Part shown: one piece after another, positions 43,204 to 53,200 of the stretch
Layout: the number at the start of each line of letters is the position of its first letter
How positions within the stretch are numbered: the first letter of the stretch is position 1
Assembly: GCA_911728435.2 (NCBI GenBank)
Contig: OU452205.1
Span: 124,001 to 188,000, forward strand
DNA: 64,000 nt
DNA from: Apoderus coryli
Taxonomy: Eukaryota; Arthropoda; Insecta; Coleoptera; Attelabidae
Direction: 5' to 3'
Translations under genes and position numbers: made by a program
The notes under the pieces: generated by a model
Databases searched by the model: none
Told to the model about the DNA's origin: nothing
The model's input: the letters and a program-made list of their open reading frames with translations, nothing else

Positions 43204-46200
43204 ATGACGGGACCTAACTGGACAACAGCAATTTTGATTTTAACTATTTTATATTTATGTTACCGCTATATTACGCGACATCATGGGTACTGGAAATCCA
43301 GAGGTAAATAAATAATACCTATATTTGAATGAAAATGAAACAGAGGTCTTTTTGATTATGTATAATATATGCCAAGTGCCAAGGAGACGACATTTTTTGT
43401 TCTGTTTATATCTACAAATTGTGTTTACATATTTAAAAATATTATTAAAACTCCAAACCTGCGGAAGTATGTATGTATTATTGAAAGTAAATAAAGTTAT
43501 TATAACTTTCCATATTTAAATTCCCTTTCTCTGGGGGAACACTCACCTTCACCCCTGGAAAAGAGTACGGTATAATTCTTCAATCAACGAATAGTTGTAT
43601 GAGGATTGGGGATTAAGGGAATAAAGCGTAACTTGATCTTATTTTTAATGGTTTGTGTTAAATTGTTTATCTATTTTTAGGTGTACCGTATGAAGAACCA
43701 TTCTTCCTGGCTGGTAATTTATGGGATGTATTTTCTGGAAAACGTCAAATCGGCAAACACCTAGGCTATCTATACAGCAAATTTACCGGACCTTATTTCG
43801 GAATATACATTATGGGCAAACCATATCTAGTTGTAAGAAATCCCGATATTATAAAACAAATTACGATAAGAGATTTCAGCAACTTCGATGATAGAACGTT
43901 TGCTTGTGATAAGAATGCTGATATGATGTCTGGTAATAGTTTGTTTATTTTGCGGAATCCCGACTGGAAAAATATTAGGAACAAACTGACGCCGATATTT
44001 ACCAGCGGTAAAATGAAACTGATGTATCCTTTAATGAACAACTCATCAAAAACCATGACTAAGTACTTGAATAATCATGTCGATATTGTTACTGATATTA
44101 AGGAAATATCGGCAAAGTACATGACAGATTTAGTAGCGTCATGTTTCTTTGGTTTAGAAATCAATTCATTTCTTGAAGAAGAATGCCCTTTTCGATCGCA
44201 TAGTAAAAAACTATTTGAGCTCAACAGTTATAGTGCATTTTGTTTGTTTTCGTACTTTTTTGTTCCAAATTTTGTGAGTTGGTTTAAATTAGAAATGATG
44301 GACACAAAATTTTTACAAAGTGTGTTTATGGATACTTTACTAGAACGAGAAAAGACTAATATTAAAAGGAATGACTTTGTAGATCTTTTATTGGGTTTAA
44401 GAGAAAATGTCCAGGAGGGAAATTTAGATGTACATTTTGGTAAGTGTATCCTAATATTCGTAATAAATCATTCTACGAAAATGTTTACATTTTTACACAA
44501 TTTTCGAATAACACAAATCCTGCTCTATTGAGAAAATGTTTGGTATAGGTTAAAGTCAATAACTATGTAAACTTTCCTGTGAAAGCAACAGCTGACACCC
44601 AACAGCAATAAGTGCTGCAAAAGCACAAAATATAAACAGTATTTTTTTGTTTTAATTTTTCTTGAACCTATTTGGTCAATTTCAAATTTATTTGGGTTCA
44701 GTAATTATATGCTATTTCCTATCAATATCTATAAAGTCTGTATTGTATAACATGATTATATATTTATTGCATTGTAGATACCTGAGGAAGGCAAAATTAA
44801 AAAAACAAACAAAAAAATTGCCGAAACGTACGTCGTATTTATAAGGATAGTACAAAAAGATGACAAATATTTGAAAAAATATAAAATGTACGGATATTGA
44901 TAGGAAAGAGCATATAATTTCTGAACTCACAACCCAAAGAAAATAAAATAATTTTAAAATATAAATAATTGCCCTCGTATCGGCAAATCTTTTTAAAGTC
45001 CCTCCAACAAAATGTGCCGAATGAAGTTTTTTTAAGTTTACCTAATTATTTAGTCAATTAGAGGAAAGAAAACAATTACAAATGTATTATTGTGTAAATT
45101 TTTGTAGATACAAATTCTATGGTAGCACAGGCAATAACATTTTTCATCGCTGGATTTGAGACAACTAGCAATGCAATTGCATTTGCTCTTTACGAGTTGT
45201 GCCTTCATCCAGATTGTCAGACACGATTGCGGAATGAAATTCATTTTCATATGGGAAGTGATGAGCAAGTAACTGAGCAACATTTAAAGCAAATGACATA
45301 CTTGGATATGGTGTTGGCAGGTAATTCATTGTATTCACACAACACATCAAACACGTTGCTTACTTAATTTTTTGTTCCTTGATGTGTTTTCAGAAACATT
45401 GAGAAGATATCCGTTCGGTCCATTTTTAAATAGAAAATGTAAAGAGGATTTCATTATAAGCGAGACTGGTTTCAAAATTGAGAAAGATACGCCTATATTA
45501 ATCCCAATTGATGGCCTCCATTACGATCCAAAATACTATCCAGAGCCGGAGAAGTTTAAACCGGAACGATTTGAAGATGGTGTAAAAGAATGTACGAATA
45601 ATTGTACATATTTACCATTTGGTAGTGGACCCAGAAATTGTATAGGTAAGTAATAACCAAAATCTGGTATTTTAATCAGTGGCGGCTGGTGAGTTTGGCT
45701 TCAGGGAGGCCAAAAATAACATTTTATAACATAAATAATTTTGTGGCATAATGAACAAAAAAATTAGCAGCACTATCAGGGATAAACTCCTTTAGTAATA
45801 ATATTTGTGTTTTAATAGAAATAGATTTTTTTATTAGGAATGAAAGTCAATCCTCCATGAAATAAAACAAATATATATTACAAAACATGTCTCGGAGACA
45901 AGCTCCATCATCAGTGGCCATACAGTCATCAGCAGAAGTAAGAAGCTATTACGTTCTCCCGCTCATGATTTACAAAAAGAAAGAATAGACATAATACTTT
46001 TAAAATAGTTTTTTTTTTATTAGTTCTACACAAAATTTTCGCGAAATGACCCGAATATACCTATACGCTATTTATTAATTCTAAATTCTCTGCACATTGC
46101 AATGTAGCTTTCCTTTGACTATGGCTACTGATGATGGAGCTTAATGCTCCGAAACATGTTTGGTAATATAACAACAATAATTATAATAATGTAACTTTTC

Positions 46201-47401
46201 AAAGTGAAAATTAAATTCCTATTGTATTCAAGGTTCCTATATTTTGGTTAATTCTTATTTTTTTTTACAATTAATTATCGGAATTTTATATTAAGAAAAC
46301 CTAATTTTTCATTTGGCGCTCATTATTCAGACTGTATACACAGCGTGTCCCCAGATCGACGCAACGATAGGTGAAAAAGGCTGAAATTTTTTGAGTTGAA
46401 ACTTTATCTTCTGGGATTCAGCTCTGCTTCGATAGAAACTAATTTGTCCAATATTTTTAATTTCGAACAATCAAGTGTGCTTTGAAAATTTTCAAAAAAC
46501 TTTTTTTTCCCACCAGTAAAGCGCTTGATTTCTAGGAGTTACAAAAAAATGTTAATAAGAAAAGATGTTCAGAAATAGTAAAAGAGTAAGAATCCAAATT
46601 TGAGGTCCTATGCCTACTTTGATGTTTTGCATTATTTTTATTGCACGCACCTCCCCCCATTGAAGATATTAAAAAATGTCGTTAAGAAAAGTTGTTCAAA
46701 ATAATAAATTAAACACAATCGGTTTATTTTATTCCCTTTAGTAGACATTTAGATAATTAAAGAAATGCGAACATAAAAATAACAGCAATTCACTTCGTTC
46801 AAAATATGAATAAATATGCTATTCATGCTATTAGATTGTAGATATTGTATAACCCGTTTTTAATGTGACTTACGTTATTTTGAACAACTTTTCTTAACGA
46901 AATTTTGTAATATCTTCAATAGGGAGGTGCGTGCAATGAAAATAATGCAAAACTTCAAAGTAGGCATAGGATTTTAAAATTTTGAATTCTTACTGATTTA
47001 TTATTTCTGAACATTTTTTCTTAATAACATTTTTTCGTAACTCCTAGAAATCAAGTACTTTACTGGTGGGGAAAAAAAGTTAAAATTAGTTTCTATCCAA
47101 GCAGGGCTGAACCCCATAAGACAAAGTTTCAACTCAAAAAATTTTAGCCTTTTTCACCTATCGTTGCGTCAATCTGGGGACACACTGTATACACGAATGA
47201 ACTATTGCTAAAAACTTCACAATTATATTTATTTTAGGTAACAGATTTGGACTAATCGGCGCCAAAATAGGCTTAGTAAACTTTTTGAGAAATTTTAAAG
47301 TGGAACCGAGTCCCGAAACTCCAGTGCCATTAATTTTAAATCCGAAATCACCATTTATTATGCCAATAAATGGATTACCAATGGTTGTCAAGAAAGCGTA
47401 A
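43204..47401 (+). CDS. Cytochrome P450, CYP6/CYP3-clan type (5 exons, 495 aa)
   Basis: Exons 43204-43303, 43681-44439, 45108-45320, 45394-45645 and 47238-47401 join in phase into 495 residues, a normal microsomal P450 length. Residues 6-24 form the N-terminal membrane anchor ('WTTAILILTILYLCYRYI'). The I-helix oxygen-activation motif is A-G-F-E-T-T (301-306), the K-helix is E-T-L-R (358-361), followed by 'FKPERF', and the heme-binding F-G-S-G-P-R-N-C-I-G (433-442) has Cys440 as axial ligand. All hallmark residues are present, so the enzyme looks functional. The protein resembles insect CYP6 enzymes, many of which oxidise plant toxins or insecticides; the substrate cannot be read from sequence. 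AATAAA overlaps the stop region. Introns 2 and 4 contain ribozyme-like and fold-back repeats. Confidence 0.93.
44776..44840 (+). ncRNA. Candidate type I hammerhead ribozyme in P450 intron 2
   Basis: Stem I pairs AGATAC (44776-44781) with GTATTT (44835-44840). CTGAGGA is at 44782-44788 (CUGANGA). After one extra A, GGCAA...TTGCC forms stem II with a long A-rich loop. GAAAC is at 44823-44827. Stem III is the self-complementary ACGTACGT (44826-44833), and the cleavage triplet GTC is 44832-44834. Layout and stem III geometry match the palindrome ribozymes. The extra base before stem II is a deviation that may lower or abolish activity. Confidence 0.5.
45880..45920 (-). ncRNA. Hammerhead-like relic, left member of an inverted pair
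   Basis: Minus strand: CTGATGA (45914 to 45908), extra T, GGAG...CTCC stem II, then GAGA in place of GAAA, then ACATGT. The changed core base should inactivate it. Confidence 0.35.
46122..46167 (+). ncRNA. Hammerhead-like motif, right member of an inverted pair
   Basis: CTGATGA (46128-46134), extra T, GGAGC/GCTCC stem II with TTAAT loop, GAAAC (46151-46155), self-complementary ACATGT as short stem III, then TTGGT that can pair weakly with the GCTA before the core. It is about 200 bp from, and head-to-head with, the minus-strand copy in the same P450 intron. Confidence 0.4.
46335..47190. mobile_element. ~855-bp fold-back/MITE element in P450 intron 4
   Basis: The ends read 'ACACAGCGTGTCCCCAGATC' and, on the other strand, 'TACAGTGTGTCCCCAGATTG', both continuing 'GACGCAACGATAGGTGAAAA'. 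Long inverted arms meet around 46740-46850. No coding frame. It ends about 48 bp before the last P450 exon and resembles the element at 16.3-17.2 kb in design but not in sequence. Confidence 0.75.
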
Positions 47402-47626
47402 ATAAAAAACTGCATCACCAAAAAAAAAGTACCGCCAAAGTGATTTTGAAAACATCAAGATCAAAACTAAATAAATAAATTAGAATTTAAATTATATTCG
47501 TAAAGTAAATAATTGTAAATAAATTATGTTTTTATAATATAAATATTTAAATTGTCATAGGTAATAATGTTGCTAAAATTTAAGGCATTGTCTAATAATG
47601 TTAGTTACATTTTATAATTAATTTAT

Positions 47627-47696
47627 CTAAACGGTTGCTGTTCTGTTTACGGGTGCAAACGACGTGAGTTCCTCATCATTGATCTCCATTGCTGGC
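47627..47696 (-). CDS. Possible terminal exon of an unidentified minus-strand gene
   Basis: After a good acceptor (TTATCCTTACAG read on the minus strand) a 70-base segment in one frame gives 'PAMEINDEELTSFAPVNRT' plus A-T-V and a TAG at 47629-47627. Composition is much more coding-like than the AT-rich surroundings, and the phase requires two bases from an upstream exon. I do not recognise the protein and could not find the preceding exon, so this may also be chance. Confidence 0.3.
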
Positions 47697-49155
47697 CTGT
47701 AAGGATAATTTTACGATTTTTTGTTAAGGAAAAATATTTATTTGTGGATTAATATACGGTGTTTAAAAAAACAAGATTAAAAGTAAAACTAAGGAAACTG
47801 CCAAAATGCAAATTAGCAATTTGACTTTTAATTTAGGAACAAAAAAATTAGAGAACTCTGCAGGTTTAGATTATTTTTAAAAATAATTCTTTCTCTTGGG
47901 AACTAATGTGCTTTCGCCATCTAATCGATAATATTGCAATCACGTCTTAGGGTGTATTTCGATGCCTCTTTTTAATTGGGTACCTTATATCTTCCTTTTT
48001 CAAAGGAGGGGTATTTTTCGCGAGGTGACGTAAGATGCCTTCGCATTTTTTAAACTAACAACAGTCCTAGTTGTTCTACAGTTCAGACTTTTCCGCTTTT
48101 ATAAAGTTTAAGAATTGTTTTAGTTTTTAAAGAGTTTGGACTTCTAGTTCTTGTGAAGTATTAAAGATCTATTTCAGTTTATAAAGTCCAGTTCATTTTC
48201 AGTTTCTGCAATAGTAAGTTTTTCAAAGTTTCTTAATAGTCAGTCGACGTAAAGTTTTGCTCAGTAAGTTCTTTTGTTTTCCAATGTTTCTAAAGTTAGA
48301 TACCTTTTTGTTTCTAAAAGTTTCAGTAAAGTTATAGTTTGTTTATTTTTGGAAATTGTCTGTTATAATTGTCAGATTAGATTAGTTTTATGTGCAAATT
48401 AATATAATAATTATTCGTAATTATATTAATTTGCCTTTTTCAGTTGTACAGTTTTTTAGATTAAGATTTTATATCCTTATATTTTCATTTTCTTTCATTG
48501 TTTTATTCTTTTTATTTATATATATCTATTTTTTTTATTGTTATTATTTATAATTAAATTGTTGTTTTTATAGCCCCAAATCTTGTGTTTTTATTTAAAG
48601 GAAAGTTTTAGATATCTTAGTAAACAAAAGGGTAATTTAAAGAGTGTTTTTCAATATAAATAAAGTCACATCTGTCAGCATTGGTTTCAGGAAGCTAAAC
48701 GTAAATTTTTCTACCAGAAAATCTTACAGGAAAATGTACTTGTAATTGTGTCCATCACTCAGTGACACATTCTTAAACTTAGTGATCGTTACACTATAAG
48801 AATGAATTGACATTTCAATAAGATGAAGCAACTGTTCACTATACCCTTGCTGATCGTCAGTAATAAGATGAAACATTTCCTGGTAGATATATCCGCTGAA
48901 TAGGGACATAGGAGTGGCTCGCAAGGTCGTCAGATTTAAATCCATTAAGGTTAGATCATTAAATAAAATACCTTTAAAATAACCTATCACTCGACCTTCC
49001 TTCCCTAATTAAATTTTTCTATGATTTAGAATTATATATCGTATAGTCTATTATTGTTCATGGGCTTGTTTTTGTCCGGATTAGGTGTCAGCTATGGCAA
49101 AGTAGGAAATTAAGGTACTTAGGTTTAAAATTTCATTGGAAGTAGAACCAAAAAA
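47697..49155. other. Non-coding DNA before the duplicated block
   Basis: T-rich, with many AGTTT/AAAGTTT words at 48060-48360. A near-perfect AT hairpin at about 48391-48435 ('GCAAATTAATATAAT' mirrored). A minus-strand 88-codon frame (48990-48724) has a faint resemblance to an ABC-transporter stretch ('LTLMDLNLTTLRATPMSLFS') but no Walker motifs, so I do not call it a gene. Confidence 0.3.
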
Positions 49156-49279
49156 ATTAGACTATGCTTTAAGCGTAATAGAAAAAGTTGCAGACGATAT
49201 CGGTTTAAAATATTCAAGGAAACCTCGAGATCTAACACCAATAGACTACTATAAAATCAAAGTTTATCAGGATATTTGA
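49156..49279 (+). pseudogene. 5'-truncated duplicate of the SPTLC2 last exon
   Basis: The last ~40 codons ('LDYALSVIEKVADDIGLKYS' onward, to the stop at about 49277-49279) and all downstream sequence to about 50230 match 57102-58176. Upstream of 49156 the sequence is unrelated, so the copy lacks its acceptor and the 'PATP...CLSAGHTKE' part. It cannot be spliced as the genuine exon is. Confidence 0.85.
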
Positions 49280-50230
49280 CTTTATTTTCAAATTTACCGC
49301 TTTAATTTATTTTTTCAATAATATTTTTGTAGTAATTTTTCAAATCTTTATTTATATTTTTTTATAGTAATTCCGCAGACTCCAGTATACATAAAAGGTT
49401 TTCCACGCCCCGTTTTGTAGCCCCAAAGAAAGCATTCCAATGGTACTAAATCACATGCTCTTGCAGGCCAATTGTAATCACCATTTCGAGAAAAGACTGT
49501 CAGGAAAATTATCTCGCAAAAGGTTTCTCCACTTGTGTGGCACGTAGCGCCGTGTTATTGCAAGTAAACATTGTCCACAACCTTACCGTCCAATTCTGGC
49601 AATAAAAATGCATTAATCATGGCATTTCCTCATGTACAAAATACAGCCCAATGATGCCCCCGCCCAAAAACCTCAAATGCTTATTAACGTAGCCTCCAAC
49701 GCTGTTGAGTATCGGCTGAACTTTGTAATAAGGTTTAAGATCCAAATCTTTATGGAAACTTCGGTGTAATATCACAAAGAACGACGTGGAATGGACAAAC
49801 CTTGGTTTTCGTTCATACTTTCAGCAAAATTTTCACCATTTTTGTAGTGAATTTTTATAATTTCGATGCGTTGCTGAAGCGTCTGTTGTTCAATTTTTAT
49901 TAATGGCGCAGTTTTCACTTGTCATCTGTCAAAAAATGACAGATGTCATTTTGTCAAATAGCACGATAGCGGGCAATTCAAAATGAATTTTATGTGAGCT
50001 TTCTAGGTCGTTCTCGATAAAGAACCCTAGCGTTTTAGCGCAGTTTTCAATTTTGTTTGATAAAATATGCTGGTGAATTACTTTTTACACTTGTTTAATT
50101 ATTACTGTAATTTAAATTCCTGGTCTTTGTTAAAATATTAGTCTAAAACTGTATTATTAAATTATAATTGTGCCTAATAAATACGTTTTAATATCGTAAA
50201 TAAATTCATCATAGTTTTATTTTTTCTTCG
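49156..50230 (+). repeat. Left copy of a ~1,075-bp duplicated block (offset 7,946 bp)
   Basis: The offset to the right copy (57102-58176) is 7,946 bp at every landmark checked (exon end, mid flank, array edge), i.e. no indels. I saw only one substitution (T near 50173 versus G near 58119). The block runs directly into the first satellite array, just as the right copy runs into the second. Confidence 0.9.
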
Positions 50231-53200
50231 AAATTCTTTGGGGAACCGTTGAGTCGTGGGGTTTTCGTATGTTGTTCCTGCATCTATTAGCTATCGAGGG
50301 TGACATCCCTCATAGCTGGGTCGGTGTGGATTTGTCTGCTAGCGAAGGTTCTGTGGAGGGCTGCACGGTGTCACAAGTAGGGCTACTTTGAAGCTGCCGG
50401 AAAATTCTTTGGGGAACCGTTGAGTCGTGGGGTTTTCGTATGTTGTTCCTGCATCTATTAGCTATCGAGAGTGACATTCCTCATCGCTGGGTTGGTGTGG
50501 CATTGCCTGCTAGCGAAGGTTCTGTGGAGGGCTGCACGGTGTCACAAGTAGGGCTACTTTGAGGCTGCCGGAAAATTCTTTGAGGCAGGGTTTAGTCGTG
50601 GGCTTTTCGTATGTTGTTCCTGCATCTATTAGCTATCGAGAGTGACATTCCTCATCGCTGGGTTGGTGTGGCATTGCCTGCTAGTGAAGGTTCTGTGGAG
50701 GGCTGCACGGTGTCACAAGTAGGACTATTTTGAGGCTGCCGGAAAATTCTTTGAGGCAGGGTTTAGTCGTGGGCTTTTCGTATGTTGTTCCTGCATCTAT
50801 TAGCTATCGAGAGTGACATTCCTCATCGCTGGGTTGGTGTGGCATTGCCTGCTAGCGAAGGTTCTGTGGAGGGCTGCACGGTGTCACAAGTAGGGCTACT
50901 TTGAGGCTGCCGCAAAATTCTTTGTTGCACTGTTTAGTCGTGGGCTTTTCGTATGTTGTTCCTGCATCTATTAGCTATCGAGAGTGACATTCCTCATCGC
51001 TGGGTTGGTGTGGCATTGCCTGCTAGCGAAGGTTCTGTGGAGGGCTGCACGGTGTCACAAGTAGGGCTACTTTGAGGCTGCCGGAAAATTCTTTGAGGCA
51101 GGGTTTAGTCGTGGGCTTTTCGTATGTTGTTCCTGCATCTATTAGCTATCGAGAGTGACATTCCTCATCGCTGGGTTGGTGTGGCATTGCCTGCTAGTGA
51201 AGGTTCTGTGGAGGGCTGCACGGTGTCACAAGTAGGACTACTTTGAGGCTGCCGGAAAATTCTTTGAGGCAGGGTTTAGTCGTGGGCTTTTCGTATGTTG
51301 TTCCTGCATCTATTAGCTATCGAGAGTGACATTCCTCATCGCTGGGTTGGTGTGGCATTGCCTGCTAGCGAAGGTTCTGTGGAGGGCTGCACGGTGTCAC
51401 AAGTAGGGCTACTTTGAGGCTGCCGGAAAATTCTTTGTTGCACTGTTTAGTCGTGGGCTTTTCGTATGTTGTTCCTGCATCTATTAGGTATCGAGAGTGA
51501 CATTCCTCATCGCTGGGTTGGTGTGGCATTGCCTGCTAGTGAAGGTTCTGTGGAGGGCTGCACGGTGTCACAAGTAGGACTACTTTGTGGCTGCCGGAAA
51601 ATTCTTTGAGGCAGGGTTTAGTCGTGGGCTTTTCGTATGTTGTTCCTGCATCTATTAGCTATCGAGAGTGACATTCCTCATCGCTGGGTTGGTGTGGCAT
51701 TGCCTGCTAGCGAAGGTTCTGTGGAGGGCTGCACGGTGTCACAAGTAGGACTACTTTGAGGCTGCCGGAAAATTCTTTGAGGCAGGGTTTAGTCGTGGGC
51801 TTTTCGTATGTTGTTCCTGCATCTATTAGCTATCGAGAGTGACATTCCTCATCGCTGGGTTGGTGTGGCATTGCCTGCTAGTGAAGGTTCTGTGGAGGGC
51901 TGCACGGTGTCACAAGTAGGACTACTTTGTGGCTGCCGGAAAATTCTTTGAGGCAGGGTTTAGTCGTGGGCTTTTCGTATGTTGTTCCTGCATCTATTAG
52001 CTATCGAGAGTGACATCCCTCATAGCTGGGTTGGTGTGGCATTGCCTGCTAGCGAAGGTTCTGTGGAGGGCTGCACGGTGTCACAAGTAGGGCTACTTTG
52101 AGGCTGCCGGAAAATTCTTTGAGGCAGGGTTTAGTCGTGGGCTTTTCGTATGTTGTTCCTGCATCTATTAGCTATCGAGAGTGACATTCCTCATCGCTGG
52201 GTTGGTGTGGCATTGCCTGCTAGTGAAGGTTCTGTGGAAGGCTGCACGGTGTCACAAGTAGGACTACTTTGAGGCTGCCGGAAAATTCTTTGAGGCAGGG
52301 TTTAGTCGTGGGCTTTTCGTATGTTGTTCCTGCATCTATTAGCTATCGAGAGTGACATTCCTCATCGCTGGGTTGGTGTGGCATTGCCTGCTAGCGAAGG
52401 TTCTGTGGAGGGCTGCACGGTGTCACAAGTAGGGCTACTTTGAGGCTGCCGGAAAATTCTTTGAGGCAGGGTTTAGTCGTGGGCTTTTCGTATGTTGTTC
52501 CTGCATCTATTAGCTATCGAGAGTGACATTCCTCATCGCTGGGTTGGTGTGGCATTGCCTGCTAGTGAAGGTTCTGTGGAGGGCTGCACGGTGTCACAAG
52601 TAGGACTACTTTGAGGCTGCCGGAAAATTCTTTGAGGCAGGGTTTAGTCGTGGGCTTTTCGTATGTTGTTCCTGCATCTATTAGCTATCGAGAGTGACAT
52701 TCCTCATCGCTGGGTTGGTGTGGCATTGCCTGCTAGTGAAGGTTCTGTGGAGGGCTGCACGGTGTCACAAGTAGGACTACTTTGTGGCTGCCGGAAAATT
52801 CTTTGAGGCAGGGTTTAGTCGTGGTCTTTTCGTATGTTGTTCCTGCATCTATTAGCTATCGAGAGTGACATTCCTCATCGCTGGGTTGGTGTGGCATTGC
52901 CTGCTAGTGAAGGTTCTGTGGAGGGCTGCACGGTGTCACAAGTAGGACTACTTTGAGGCTGCCGGAAAATTCTTTGAGGCAGGGTTTAGTCGTGGGCTTT
53001 TCGTATGTTGTTCCTGCATCTATTAGCTATCGAGAGTGACATTCCTCATCGCTGGGTTGGTGTGGCATTGCCTGCTAGCGAAGGTTCTGTGGAGGGCTGC
53101 ACGGTGTCACAAGTAGGGCTACTTTGAGGCTGCCGGAAAATTCTTTGAGGCAGGGTTTAGTCGTGGGCTTTTCGTATGTTGTTCCTGCATCTATTAGCTA

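Noticed and set aside
48724..48990. Minus-strand frame with faint resemblance to an ABC-transporter nucleotide-binding domain
   Set aside because: No Walker A/B or signature motif, no convincing splice sites; similarity rests on a few residues.
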